Program-made: the position numbers and the translations under genes | NCBI GenBank assembly: GCA_964629575.1 | Contig: CAZVUM010000008.1 | Coordinates: 42,687-106,686, forward strand | Source of the DNA: JAYPWI01 sp964629575 | Lineage (GTDB): Bacteria; Actinomycetota; Acidimicrobiia; Acidimicrobiales; Poriferisodalaceae | Length of the DNA stretch: 64,000 nt | Direction of reading: 5' to 3' | Shown here: one piece after another, positions 33,799 through 44,954 of the stretch | Layout: every line of letters begins with the position of its first letter | How positions within the stretch are numbered: position 1 is the first letter of the stretch | Notes under the pieces: generated by a model | Seen by the model: the letters and a program-made list of their open reading frames with translations, nothing else | Databases searched by the model: none | What the model was told of the DNA's origin: nothing

Positions 33799-35128
33799 GA
33801 CGACGCGCCCGCACCAGCTGCTGCAAGGCATCGAGGATGTGGGTGACCCGGAGTAGCTCGAGATCCGTCTGGTCGATGTCGGCTGTGGCGGGCACGAGCG
33901 CCCGACGAAAGCCCAGCCGCTCGGCCTCCCTCAGCCGCCGATCGATGTCGGTGACCCGGCGGACCTCGCCGACGAGACCCACCTCGCCGAGAGCCACCAT
34001 GTCCGGTGGAATCGGCTGATCGAGTTGGGCACTCGCCATCGCGATCAGCACCGCGAGATCCGCAGCCGGTTCGGTGATCCGCACCCCTCCGACGGCGGAG
34101 GTGTGGATGTCGGCTTCGTGCAGTGGCAGGTGGCCACGTTGCTCAGCGACCGCGGCCAACATCGTCACCCGTCCCGTGTCCAGTCCCTGAGCGGTGCGGC
34201 GGGGCAGGGCCATGACCTTGGGGCTCACGAGGGCCTGGGTCTCCACGAGGATCGGCCGATCGCCCTCGACCACGGGGACAACCGCCGAACCAGGAACGCC
34301 CGTCACTCGGTCGGCGAGGAAGAGGGCCGAAGGGTCGGCGACGGGGATCAGACCGGTCGACGCCATCTCGAAGAGGCCGACATCGCCGGTGGGGCCGAAC
34401 CGGTGTTTGGTCGCGCGGAGGAACCGCAGCGGCTGGTGGCGATCACCTTCGAACGACAGAACCGTGTCGACGAGGTGCTCGAGGGTCTTGGGTCCGGCGA
34501 GCCCCCCGTCCTTGGTGACCTGGCCGATCACGATCACAGTGGTGTGGCGCGTCTTGGCCACATCGACCAGGCGGCGGGTGACCTCACGCACCTGGCTCAC
34601 CTGGCCGGGTGAGGCATCGGCGGAGTGAAGGGTCTGCACGGAATCGACCACGACGAGGTCCGGCTCGACGCGGTCCACCTCGGCGAGCGCGACGTCGATG
34701 TCGTCCGCGGCGACGAGCCACAGCTGGTCGGCCCGTCGATCCAGTCGCTCCGCACGCGCGGCGACCTGTCGCGCCGACTCCTCCGCCGAGACGTAGAGGG
34801 TGCGGCGGCCGGCGGCCGCCCAGTCGGCGCACACCTGGAGCGCGAGCGTCGACTTCCCGATACCTGGCTCACCGCCGAGGAGGGTGACCGATCCTGCGAC
34901 GAGGCCGCCGCCGAGGACGCGGTCCAGCTCCTCGATCCCTGTCGCACACGACTTCATCGCGTCTGTGGCGACTTCGGCGATGGGTCGCGCCGGCGCACGT
35001 CGCAGCGAACGGCCGGCCGGTGTCGCCTCGACAAGGGTGTTCCACTCGCCGCATCGGGCGCACCTCCCGGCCCACTGCGACGTGGTCGCCGTACATGTCG
35101 AACACTCGAACACCGCTCGTTCTGCCAT
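33779..35128 (-). CDS. radA: DNA repair protein RadA (Sms)
   Basis: A 449-residue RadA: zinc finger CSTC-x14-CARC at the N-terminus, Walker A GGEPGIGKST, Walker B VVVDSVQ, the RadA motif here as KHRFGPTGDVG (canonically KNRFG), and a Lon-protease-like C-terminal domain (ALGEVGLVGEVRRV). It drives branch migration in recombination with RecA. ATG 35128 follows CATTGT by 6 nt (leaderless type). The overlap with convergent crp suggests possible antisense interference. Confidence 0.95.
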   Translation of the reverse strand: MAERAVFECSTCTATTSQWAGRCARCGEWNTLVEATPAGRSLRRAPARPIAEVATDAMKSCATGIEELDRVLGGGLVAGSVTLLGGEPGIGKSTLALQVCADWAAAGRRTLYVSAEESARQVAARAERLDRRADQLWLVAADDIDVALAEVDRVEPDLVVVDSVQTLHSADASPGQVSQVREVTRRLVDVAKTRHTTVIVIGQVTKDGGLAGPKTLEHLVDTVLSFEGDRHQPLRFLRATKHRFGPTGDVGLFEMASTGLIPVADPSALFLADRVTGVPGSAVVPVVEGDRPILVETQALVSPKVMALPRRTAQGLDTGRVTMLAAVAEQRGHLPLHEADIHTSAVGGVRITEPAADLAVLIAMASAQLDQPIPPDMVALGEVGLVGEVRRVTDIDRRLREAERLGFRRALVPATADIDQTDLELLRVTHILDALQQLVRARRLSSTAA

Positions 35129-35205
35129 GCCCAGACAATGCACGGAGGCTGTGACACTCAACGGCGAGGCCCGCGCGGCGGTTCCTCCTCGGGGGCTGTC
35201 AGTCC

Positions 35206-35251
35206 CCGCCGAGTGCCGGCGCGCCACTTCTGGCGCGCTCCCACTCGGCGG
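35206..35251. terminator. Long hairpin between the LppM-like gene and radA
   Basis: Outer arms CCGCCGAGTG (35206-35215) and CACTCGGCGG (35242-35251) are perfect, and an inner stem of eight pairs plus one G-T (35218-35226 with 35231-35239) closes on loop CTTC, with CC/CC between the two. Very stable. It may terminate the clpC-lppM transcript or act in the radA leader; no T-tract follows. Confidence 0.6.
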
Positions 35252-35283
35252 AAACGGACCGGGAGGGCAGGGCGCGTGGAGCG

Positions 35284-36057
35284 TCACCACTTGGGGCGGC
35301 GGGTGGCCCTCAGGGCGACGAGCAGGGCAATGGCGGCGACCCCCACGATGATCCAGACCAGCCACATGATGCGCACACCACGCGACACCTCGTCGCGGGC
35401 GGCGGCCGCTGCGGCGTCGGCGGCGGCGATCTCCTGATCCATCACCTCGCCACTCACCACGAAGGGAAAGATGCCGCCTTCTCCGATCCCCGTAGTTCCG
35501 ATCTCGGGAAAGCGACCGGATCCACCCGGTACCTCGGCCCGGACCACGAGGGACACGGTCTGGTCGAGGGGACGGCCCGCGCGGCGCTCGAGCTCCGCCA
35601 CCGGGGTCCCGAAGAGCTCCCCGTCGAGCAGCTCCTCGATCGCTGGATCGATCAGCTCCTCGACCGAGGTCTCCAAACGAATGTCGAGGTGGAGCTCGTA
35701 CTCGGTGACCGCGCCAGATCGTCCGGTGCGCAGCCGAGCGTCGCCGAACACACCCTCTGGTCCGGTGAATTCACCGAGGATCGGCGTCAGCTGATCGATC
35801 GATCCGAAGGGTTTGCGGAGCTGCACGAGCAGCCCGCCATCCTGACGGCTCTGGTCGATCTCCCAGCCCGTCGCTCGCACGTCGTCGAGTCGCAGGATCT
35901 GGTCGAGGTCCGTGACCCAGGTGAGAACACCCTCGTCGAAGAACACCTCGGCCTCGACGCGGCCCGAGCCGTCCTCGTCCACGGTGACATCGACGGTGAT
36001 GTCCGCCCTGCACGCCGCGAGAACGAGCGCGCTCAGACAGAGAGCCAGAAAGACCAG
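35284..36057 (-). CDS. LppM-like (DUF3153) lipoprotein with C-terminal membrane anchor
   Basis: A 257-residue protein: signal peptide with lipobox LAAC right at the N-terminus, an extracellular domain rich in beta strands (VDVTVDEDGSGRVEAEVFFDE, LLVQLRKPF) like the LppM domain, and a C-terminal membrane helix with a basic tail (IMWLVWIIVGVAAIALLVAL). Start is uncertain: no ATG, GTG or TTG lies in frame between the clpC stop and the signal peptide, so I give CTG 36057. An ATG about 56 codons upstream would be inside clpC. Same strand as clpC, 28 nt downstream. Confidence 0.75.
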   Translation of the reverse strand: MVFLALCLSALVLAACRADITVDVTVDEDGSGRVEAEVFFDEGVLTWVTDLDQILRLDDVRATGWEIDQSRQDGGLLVQLRKPFGSIDQLTPILGEFTGPEGVFGDARLRTGRSGAVTEYELHLDIRLETSVEELIDPAIEELLDGELFGTPVAELERRAGRPLDQTVSLVVRAEVPGGSGRFPEIGTTGIGEGGIFPFVVSGEVMDQEIAAADAAAAAARDEVSRGVRIMWLVWIIVGVAAIALLVALRATRRPKW

Positions 36058-36085
36058 AGATGACCGGCCGACGTGGCCGGTTCTG

Positions 36086-38620
<2,535 letters not shown>

Positions 38621-38818
38621 TGGGCCTCCAAGAGGAAATGCGAACACCCCGGGCGGGGTGTAGTGGGAGTGTACCGGGACCGATCCTGCACACTCACCGC
38701 AGACCGATGCGGCCTGTGGTTCCATCGGCAGAAACGCGGCGACCGAAAGGTACGGGGCGGGGCAGGAAGCGCGGGCCAGGGTTTCCCCGGGGCGGCTGGT
38801 GTCGTTTACGGTTGCGGC

Positions 38819-39805
38819 GTGGCGTCGTTGAGTCCACTGCAGTGCCGACCGCACATCGCAGACGATCTGGAGCGAGTGGAGTCGGCCCTGAGGGAGGCTG
38901 CGCGAGCCGACGACGACTTCTTGACCGAGGTGGCGTCGCATCTCATCCCAGCGGGCGGCAAGCGCCTGCGGCCGGCCTTCGTCATCGCCGCTGCGCTCAC
39001 CGAACGCTCAGACGGCGCAGAGCCAGACGCGGTCATCGAGGAGATGATCCGGGGCGGCGTCGCAGTGGAGCTCGTTCACCTCGGCTCGCTCTACCACGAC
39101 GACGTGATGGACGACGCAGAGACCCGCCGCGGGATCGAGGCCGTCAACCACCGCTGGGGCAACCTCAAGGCGATCCTGGCCGGGGACTTTCTCCTCGCGA
39201 AAGCATCGGAGCTCGCGGCATCGCTCGGAACCGAGGTCGCTGAGCTTCTCGCCGCGACGATCGGCCGACTGTGCGAAGGCCAGGTGCGCGAACTCCAGCT
39301 GATCTACGACGTCACGAGGACCGAAGAGCAGTACCTCCACGCCATCGCCGGCAAGACCGCCGAGCTCTACGCGACGTCGTGCCGCATCGGCTCGCTGGTC
39401 GCCGGTTCGGATCGCGACGTCGTCGACAGCCTCACCTCGTTTGGGCGGGCCTACGGAATGGCCTTCCAGATCGTCGACGATGTGTTGGACCTCGTCGCCA
39501 CCGACGAGCAGCTCGGCAAGCCGTCCGGCAACGACCTCCGGGAGGGCGTGTACACGCTCCCCGTGATCCGGATGTTGGCCGACGGCGACCCGGTGAGTCG
39601 ACTGCTCGGCGAACCGCTCGATGAGCAAACGCGCGACCAGGCGAGGGCAGAGGTCGTCGCCAACGGTCACATTCAGACGTCGATCGCGACCGCGGCCGAC
39701 TACGTGGATCAGGCGCTGGCCGAGTTGAAGGACATGCCCGAGACCCCGGCGGTCACCGGCATGCGTGCCGCGGCGGCCAACCTGCTCTCCTCACTCCCGA
39801 ACTGA
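38819..39805 (+). CDS. Polyprenyl (trans-isoprenyl) diphosphate synthase
   Basis: A 328-residue trans-prenyltransferase: GGKRLRPAF, first Asp-rich motif LYHDDVMDDAETRRG, and second FQIVDDVLDLVATDEQLGKPSGNDL. It condenses IPP units onto an allylic primer to make a long-chain prenyl diphosphate, probably for menaquinone. The chain length cannot be read with confidence. GTG 38819 lies 6 nt after TACGGT (leaderless type). folP follows by 14 nt, so the two are one operon. Confidence 0.9.
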   Translation: MASLSPLQCRPHIADDLERVESALREAARADDDFLTEVASHLIPAGGKRLRPAFVIAAALTERSDGAEPDAVIEEMIRGGVAVELVHLGSLYHDDVMDDAETRRGIEAVNHRWGNLKAILAGDFLLAKASELAASLGTEVAELLAATIGRLCEGQVRELQLIYDVTRTEEQYLHAIAGKTAELYATSCRIGSLVAGSDRDVVDSLTSFGRAYGMAFQIVDDVLDLVATDEQLGKPSGNDLREGVYTLPVIRMLADGDPVSRLLGEPLDEQTRDQARAEVVANGHIQTSIATAADYVDQALAELKDMPETPAVTGMRAAAANLLSSLPN

Positions 39806-39819
39806 CCCACACGTCCGCC

Positions 39820-40662
39820 ATGTGGCCGCATGATCGTCGCTACCGGGCCGACGTGCTCGATGTCGGCCGCGGGCATCTGTGGCGATGGGGAACGCGCACG
39901 TTCGTCATGGGCATCGTCAACGCCACAGAGGACTCCTTCTCCGGTGACGGGGTGGCCCACGACATCGACGGGGCGGTTGCGCTCGCCAACTCTCTCGTCC
40001 TCGCAGGTGTGGACATCATCGACGTCGGGGGCGCCTCGAGCCGGCCAGGCGCCGAGCCGACCCCCATCGAGGTCGAAATCGGGCGCGCGATCCCGGTGAT
40101 CGAAGCGATCCGCGGAGTTGTCGACCTGCCGATCTCGATCGACACGACGTGGGCGAAAGTCGCCGAGGCGGCGTTCGATGCGGGTGCCGACGTTCTGAAC
40201 GACATCAGCGGCCTCCTCCTCGACCCCGACTTGGCTCCGCTGGCCGCCGACCGGGCCGTTCCGATCGTGGCGATGCACAATCAGCGGGGGCGCGAGCACA
40301 CCGACGTCGTCGCCGACATCACACGGGGATGCGCGGAGACCCTCCAGGTCGCGACCGACGCCGGCATCGGGACCGAGCACATGATCTTCGATCCCGGCTT
40401 CGGCTTCGGCTGGTCAGTGGAGCAGAACCTCGAAATGCTGCGCCGCCTGCCGGAGTTGTTCGACCTCGAGCTGCCGCTGTTGATCGGGACATCGCGCAAG
40501 TCCTCCATCGGCAAGGTGCTCGGCGCCGACGTCGATCGCAGGAGGTTCGGCACGGCCGCGACGATCGCCCAGGCGATCTGTGCCGGCGTCGATGTCGTGC
40601 GGGTCCACGATGCCGGCGAGATGTCGGACGTGGTGATGATGACGGACGCAATCGTCCGCTGA
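39820..40662 (+). CDS. folP: Dihydropteroate synthase
   Basis: A 280-residue DHPS TIM-barrel: MGIVNATEDSFSGDG (a variant of MGILNVTPDSFSDGG), GGASSRPGA, ISIDTTWAKVAEAA, NDISG, the Asp/Phe motif IFDPGFGFGW, and IGTSRKSSIGKVLG then VRVHD. It joins p-aminobenzoate and dihydropterin pyrophosphate to dihydropteroate and is the sulfonamide target. It is apart from folB-folK (49.4 kb) and clustered with the prenyl synthase gene. The altered first motif lies in the flexible loop 1. Confidence 0.92.
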   Translation: MWPHDRRYRADVLDVGRGHLWRWGTRTFVMGIVNATEDSFSGDGVAHDIDGAVALANSLVLAGVDIIDVGGASSRPGAEPTPIEVEIGRAIPVIEAIRGVVDLPISIDTTWAKVAEAAFDAGADVLNDISGLLLDPDLAPLAADRAVPIVAMHNQRGREHTDVVADITRGCAETLQVATDAGIGTEHMIFDPGFGFGWSVEQNLEMLRRLPELFDLELPLLIGTSRKSSIGKVLGADVDRRRFGTAATIAQAICAGVDVVRVHDAGEMSDVVMMTDAIVR

Positions 40663-40669
40663 CCGCGTG

Positions 40670-40701
40670 AATAGGTTCCAGGAGCGCTCCTGGAACCTAT
40701 T
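40670..40701. terminator. 32-bp perfect palindrome (family copy 2) between convergent genes
   Basis: Perfect palindrome with AATA before and TATT after the GC-rich stem and TTTCT following on the forward strand, so it has the look of a bidirectional intrinsic terminator for folP and the ferric-reductase-like gene. Its 28-bp core is identical to that at 16255-16290. Confidence 0.8.
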
Positions 40702-40704
40702 TCT

Positions 40705-41268
40705 CTAGCCGGCGGTGGGGCGGATCATCCTGCGGTACCGGCGGCCGCGTGGCTTGAACGCGTGGCGCGCCATCGCGGTGAGTCCGACGGCCGCGCACAC
40801 GCCGAGCGTCACCGCCATGTAGACGTTGCCCGACGCATCCTCACCGGCCATGAAGCCATGGAGCGTCGAGAAGCCGAACAGCGGCAGGCTCAGGTGGTGG
40901 ACGCCCTTCCAGAGCCGGCGAGGCAGGTGTCGCCTGGCCAGTGAGGTGACCTCGACGGCCACCAGGGCGTAGAACGCCACGATCCCCGCCGCGACGGACC
41001 ACGGCTCCCACTCGCTCGCAAAGGGCAGAAAGAGCTCCTTCCACCCGAAGTAGACGTAGTTGTCGGCCACAAGCGCTGCGAGGTGGATGGCGGTGAAGGT
41101 GGTGGCGAGCCCACCGAGGTACTGGTGGACCTCCTGCACCCAGGGCCCGTTGCGGCGAGGGATCAACTTGCCAGCGAGCACCAGACCCAAGATCGCTGAG
41201 GCTGCCAGAGCCGACCAGGCGACGAGGCCGCCGGCGCGGGCGAGGTACCAGGAAATCTGCTCGCTCAC
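40705..41268 (-). CDS. Ferric reductase-like transmembrane domain protein (MsrQ/YedZ-like)
   Basis: A 187-residue protein with about five to six membrane helices. Heme-ligand-like histidines appear in EVHQYLGGLATTFTAIHLAAL and GVHHLSLPLFGFSTLHGF, the pattern of bis-heme ferric-reductase-like domains such as MsrQ. It likely shuttles electrons across the membrane to a periplasmic partner. GTG 41268 overlaps the apbE stop, so ApbE, which flavinylates such systems, is translationally coupled. Confidence 0.82.
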   Translation of the reverse strand: MSEQISWYLARAGGLVAWSALAASAILGLVLAGKLIPRRNGPWVQEVHQYLGGLATTFTAIHLAALVADNYVYFGWKELFLPFASEWEPWSVAAGIVAFYALVAVEVTSLARRHLPRRLWKGVHHLSLPLFGFSTLHGFMAGEDASGNVYMAVTLGVCAAVGLTAMARHAFKPRGRRYRRMIRPTAG

Positions 41269-42182
41269 AGAAGGAACTCCTCGATCGGGCCACATTCGAT
41301 GGTGTGCCCCAGGGTCGTCACAGCGATCGCAGGCACGTCCAGCTCCTCGAGCAGGGCCACTCCTCGATCACGTCCGGCAACGACTGCCGCCGTGGCGACA
41401 GCTTCGGCCCACCACGCCTCCGAGGCGAGAACGGTCACGGCGGCGAGGTCGGACACGGCAGGCTCACCGGTACGAGGATCCAGCAGGTGGTGCTGCTGGA
41501 TCCCGTCGGCGCGGCGCCAACGACGCTTGCCGGTGCCAGACGTGGCCGCCGCGCCGTCTGCGATGCCGACCGCCCCGAGGAGAGAACCGTCGGGATGCGC
41601 GATGTCGATCCTGAACTCGCCGAAGGGCAGCTGGTCGCCCCGCACCCGCACGTCCCCGCCGAGATCCACGATCGCCCAGTCGGCTCCCGAGTCCACTGCC
41701 AGCGCGGCCAGGCGATCCGTTGCGAGGCCCTTGCCGATGCCGCCGGGGTCGAAGGCAGCACCAGCGGGGAGCTGCACGAGACCGGCAGTGGTGTCGACGT
41801 CCGCGTCCTGGATGGACGGACGCACCTCGATGCCGGAGGGTTCGTGCGCTGGCAGGGGAGGCCGGCCCGCTGCGACGAGGTCGAACGTCTGGGCGTAGCC
41901 CGCTGCCGCGAGCTCGCGGAGCATCAACGGGTCGAAAAAGCCCTGTGTTGCCCGGTGGGCGCGGCGGGCTGCGTCGATCAACTGTGCCGTCTCGGCCGAG
42001 ACGAACGCGGGCGCGCCGTCGCACGCGTTGAGGCGGCTGACCTCGCTGTCCTCGATGAAGCGCGACCACAGCGATTCGAGGCGCGACGTTTCCTCGACGA
42101 GTCGGTCGAGGATCGGCGTCGAGCCATCGTCGACGCTGACGCGGGCGCGTCCGCCCATGGCGCGGAAGGTTCGATCAGCCAC
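41265..42182 (-). CDS. apbE: FAD:protein FMN transferase (ApbE)
   Basis: A 305-residue ApbE: MGGRARVSV, DSEVSRLNACDG, FDPGGIGKGLATDRL (FAD site), LGGDVRVRGDQ, and the C-terminal HLLDPRTGEPA with the metal site. It transfers FMN from FAD onto Thr/Ser of D-x2-T-x-A-like motifs in exported redox proteins. No lipobox is visible, so it may act in the cytoplasm or have an unrecognised leader. GTG 42182 overlaps the upstream stop. The likely flavin-bearing client is not obvious in the operon. Confidence 0.9.
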   Translation of the reverse strand: MADRTFRAMGGRARVSVDDGSTPILDRLVEETSRLESLWSRFIEDSEVSRLNACDGAPAFVSAETAQLIDAARRAHRATQGFFDPLMLRELAAAGYAQTFDLVAAGRPPLPAHEPSGIEVRPSIQDADVDTTAGLVQLPAGAAFDPGGIGKGLATDRLAALAVDSGADWAIVDLGGDVRVRGDQLPFGEFRIDIAHPDGSLLGAVGIADGAAATSGTGKRRWRRADGIQQHHLLDPRTGEPAVSDLAAVTVLASEAWWAEAVATAAVVAGRDRGVALLEELDVPAIAVTTLGHTIECGPIEEFLL

Positions 42183-42711
42183 TGGAGTCGGTGGTGGGTG
42201 GAGGCGGCGGGGGCGGAGGAGGCGGAGGAGGAGCGGTCGTGGAGGGTGCAGGCGCCGACGGTTGGGTCGCGGGCGGGGCGGTCGCGGGCGGGGCGGTCGC
42301 GGGCGGGGCGGCGGCGGGCGGGGCGGTGGCGGGCGGAGCGGTCGTCGTCGTTGTGGTGGTCGCTTCGGGATGCTCGCCCACGACGTGAGCGCCGGCGACA
42401 TAGCGGCGGGGAGGCTGCGGAACAGGCGTGGTGGTCGATCCGAACTCGGCGGGAGGGGGTCCGGTGGGCACGGCCATCGGGAGACCCGCGGGCGGCTCTG
42501 TCGCCTCGTCGGACGTCGGCACCACGGCCATGGGTGCGATCGCCGGCGCAGTCGCCGTTTCGGTGCCAGACGCACTCGCGGCCGTCAGCGGGCCCATCTG
42601 CGACATGAGACCAACGGTGCCCGCCGCCGACACGACGGTGAGCACCCACTTGGTCCTGTTCGCTCGTCGACGCCGACTCGGCCCGACGGACGCCCGCTGT
42701 TGTGGCTGCAC
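42175..42711 (-). CDS. Membrane-anchored Pro/Thr/Ala-rich protein
   Basis: A 178-residue protein: a basic N-terminus (RRRRANRTKW), a signal-anchor helix (about residues 24-45), then an external region rich in Pro, Thr and Ala, ending with PPATAPPAAAPP-type repeats, a run of Pro and TTDSSG. It starts at GTG 42711 with AGAGGGG upstream. The DNA carries tandem GCGGGCGGGGCGGTC-like units (about 42276-42350). It leads an operon with apbE and the ferric-reductase-like gene. It has no FMN-binding domain. Function unknown. Confidence 0.75.
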   Translation of the reverse strand: MQPQQRASVGPSRRRRANRTKWVLTVVSAAGTVGLMSQMGPLTAASASGTETATAPAIAPMAVVPTSDEATEPPAGLPMAVPTGPPPAEFGSTTTPVPQPPRRYVAGAHVVGEHPEATTTTTTTAPPATAPPAAAPPATAPPATAPPATQPSAPAPSTTAPPPPPPPPPPPPTTDSSG

Positions 42712-42815
42712 GAAACCCCTCTGAAGCGTTGGCGCGCGGCATCGCTCGCGCGTGAATCCACTCGGCAGTTTCGCAGCAGCGCTGAAGGAGTTTCGGTCGC
42801 GCCCCGACCCTCCGC

Positions 42816-44099
42816 TCAGCCGACCTGGTGATAATCGCCGTCGACGCCGAGGTACTCGGCACCGTCGGCTCGGTAGAAGCTGCCCGTCCCGGCGTCCCTC
42901 AGGACCTTCAGCATCGCGGGCAGCTCGGCGCCCTCGGCCTCGATCCTGGCGATCACTCGTTCGGCCCCGAGGTGATCGAGCATCTCGAAGGGACCGTGCA
43001 CCCAGTTGAAGCCCCAGCGGATGGCGTTGTCGATGTTCACGATGTCGTCCGCGATCTCGGGTACGAGATCTGCCGCATACCTCAGCGTGCCGCCGAACAC
43101 CTGCCACGCCAGCTCGCCGGCAGGCGAATCCTCGAACAACACGGCACCGAGGTCACCGGGCACCCCTTCGAGGTCGGCGGGCTCGGCGTCACGCCAGCCA
43201 TCGGAGAGGAGGTCGTACGTCTCTTTGTGTCGCGATCCGTCGTCGAGCTTGGTCTGGCGGGCGAAACCGCCACCGGCCTTTCGTCCGAGCTGCCCCCGGT
43301 CGTGCATCCGCTGCTCGACATCGGGGAACGCCGTGAACGCGTGGCCCGAGTCGTGATCAGGGAGGTTGACTGCGAGGTTCTTCCCCACCAGCTCCATGAC
43401 ATCGAGCCCGATCAGGTCGATGAGGCCGTACAGCCCGGTAGGGGGAAGACCCACGGGGCCCGACAGGACGGCGTCGACCGTCTCCTGATTCATGCCGTCT
43501 GCGAGAAACGGCTTGGCGAGGTGGAGGCCGCTCAACATGAAGTAGCAGCCGATGCGGTTGCCGATGAAGTTCACCGTGTCCTTGGCGTGCACCACTCCCT
43601 TGTCGAGCTGGTTGGCGCCGAAGCTGGCGAAAGCCTCGATGACCTCGTCCTCGGTGTCCTCGCCCGGAACGAGCTCGAAGAGCTTCATCACCCTGACGGG
43701 GTTGAAGAAATGGGTGATCGCCACGTCGGCGCGAAAACGTTCCGGCATGCCGTCGGAGATCTGCCGAAGGGGGATGCCCGACGTGTTGGACGAGATGACC
43801 GAGCCGTCCTTGCGCAGCCCTTCGAGCCTCTCGAACAGCTCGCGCTTGACGTCGACGTCCTCGACGATCGCCTCGCAGACCCAGTCGTAGTCGGCGATCT
43901 TGCCCAGGTCGTCCTCGATGATGCCCCTGTCCACCAGGTGCCGGTGCTCCTCGTCGATCTGCCCAAGCGCACGCTCGACGGCCTCTGCGGTGAGGTCGAG
44001 CAACAGCACACGGCAGCCGGCCGCGGCGCTTGCGGCGGCGATGCCGGAACCCATGGTTCCTGTTCCGATGACGGCGACGGACTCGATGGCGCGGGTCAT
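42816..44099 (-). CDS. 3-hydroxyacyl-CoA dehydrogenase (FadB N-terminal type)
   Basis: A 427-residue protein: NAD-binding VAVIGTGTMGSGIAAASAAAG, catalytic segment THFFNPVRVMKLFELVPG, NFIGNRIGCY, and a second C-terminal 3HCDH domain (RWGFNWVHGPFEMLDHLG). It oxidises 3-hydroxyacyl-CoA to 3-ketoacyl-CoA in beta-oxidation. No enoyl-CoA hydratase domain is present. The ATG 44099 has GAGG 7 nt upstream. It is divergent from the hotdog thioesterase-like gene. Confidence 0.92.
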   Translation of the reverse strand: MTRAIESVAVIGTGTMGSGIAAASAAAGCRVLLLDLTAEAVERALGQIDEEHRHLVDRGIIEDDLGKIADYDWVCEAIVEDVDVKRELFERLEGLRKDGSVISSNTSGIPLRQISDGMPERFRADVAITHFFNPVRVMKLFELVPGEDTEDEVIEAFASFGANQLDKGVVHAKDTVNFIGNRIGCYFMLSGLHLAKPFLADGMNQETVDAVLSGPVGLPPTGLYGLIDLIGLDVMELVGKNLAVNLPDHDSGHAFTAFPDVEQRMHDRGQLGRKAGGGFARQTKLDDGSRHKETYDLLSDGWRDAEPADLEGVPGDLGAVLFEDSPAGELAWQVFGGTLRYAADLVPEIADDIVNIDNAIRWGFNWVHGPFEMLDHLGAERVIARIEAEGAELPAMLKVLRDAGTGSFYRADGAEYLGVDGDYHQVG

Positions 44100-44237
44100 G
44101 GCAATACCTCTTGCTGAAGGGCACCGGTGGTCAAGCCTGGCGAGCGTATCGGCGCGGTCAGCGCGGCTCCAAGGGGCCGGAGGCTTTCGACCCAGCGGGG
44201 AGGTGGCCGGAACCACCCGGCGCTATCTTGCTGCGCC

Positions 44238-44891
44238 ATGGTCGACTGGTCAGCAACCGAACGCGTCGCCAAGGCCCTGACCGGGCTGAACCGGGCGGTG
44301 TCCGGGGTACGGATCCCCGACGACGAACTCGAGGCGATCGCGGCCGAGGTCGATGCGCTGACCGCCCGTTTCGAAGGCGGCCATGTACGGGACAAACTCG
44401 CCGACATGCAGACCCGCCCCCACCTCGCCGCGATCTACGCCGGCGAGAAGACGCCGCTCAGCGTCGAGGTCGGGGACCCGATCGAGTTCGACCCGTTCTC
44501 GATCGCGGGTGGCGAATTCCATCCGGCGTCGATCGGCTTGGAGTTTCGCAAGGACTCCGAGGAGAGCGTGGTGGCGACGGGCGTCGTCGACCCGATGTTC
44601 GCCGGACCGCCCGAAAGGGTGCACGGCGGAATCCAGGCCTTGATCGTCGACGAGGTGATGGGCGCGCTCAACCGGATGCTCGGTCGCCAAGCCTTCACGG
44701 CCCGGTTGACGGTGAACTACCGCGCCCCTGCCCCGCTCGGTGTCCCGGTGACCTTTCGAGCCTGGGTCGACAACGTCGACGGTCGCAAGATCACCCTGAT
44801 GTGCACCGGTGAGGGTCCCGACGGCATCTTCATGGAGTCCGACGGCCTCTTCATCGCCCGCCGCGACGGCGACTTCGTCGAACAGCGCTGA
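44238..44891 (+). CDS. PaaI-like hotdog thioesterase
   Basis: A 217-residue hotdog protein: PPERVHGGIQALIVDEVMGALNRM holds the PaaI-like Gly-Gly-Asp/Glu catalytic region, followed by LTVNYRAPAPLGVPVTFRAWV. It probably cleaves an acyl- or arylacyl-CoA. The first 60 residues are an extra N-terminal helical region. ATG 44238 lies 8 nt after TATCTT (leaderless type). The neighbouring hydroxyacyl-CoA dehydrogenase suggests fatty or aromatic acid catabolism. Confidence 0.87.
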   Translation: MVDWSATERVAKALTGLNRAVSGVRIPDDELEAIAAEVDALTARFEGGHVRDKLADMQTRPHLAAIYAGEKTPLSVEVGDPIEFDPFSIAGGEFHPASIGLEFRKDSEESVVATGVVDPMFAGPPERVHGGIQALIVDEVMGALNRMLGRQAFTARLTVNYRAPAPLGVPVTFRAWVDNVDGRKITLMCTGEGPDGIFMESDGLFIARRDGDFVEQR

Positions 44892-44897
44892 CCGCCG

Positions 44898-44954
44898 AAC
44901 GTTAGGTGCCTGGCACCTAACGTTACGGTTCGTAACACTAAGTGCCAGGCACCT
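44898..44954. repeat. Palindromic repeat with GTGCCTGGCAC/GTGCCAGGCAC arms, copy 2
   Basis: An exact 27-bp palindrome (44898-44924, AACGTTAGGTGCC then T then its complement), followed by TACGGTTCGTAACACTA and AGTGCCAGGCACCT (44941-44954). It shares the arms and GTAACA with 20042-20090. It runs into the 3' end of the HAD gene. Confidence 0.82.

Noticed and set aside
42276..42350. CRISPR or satellite array at the G-rich tract
   Set aside because: It is the coding region of the Pro/Ala-rich tail, with in-frame 15-nt units.
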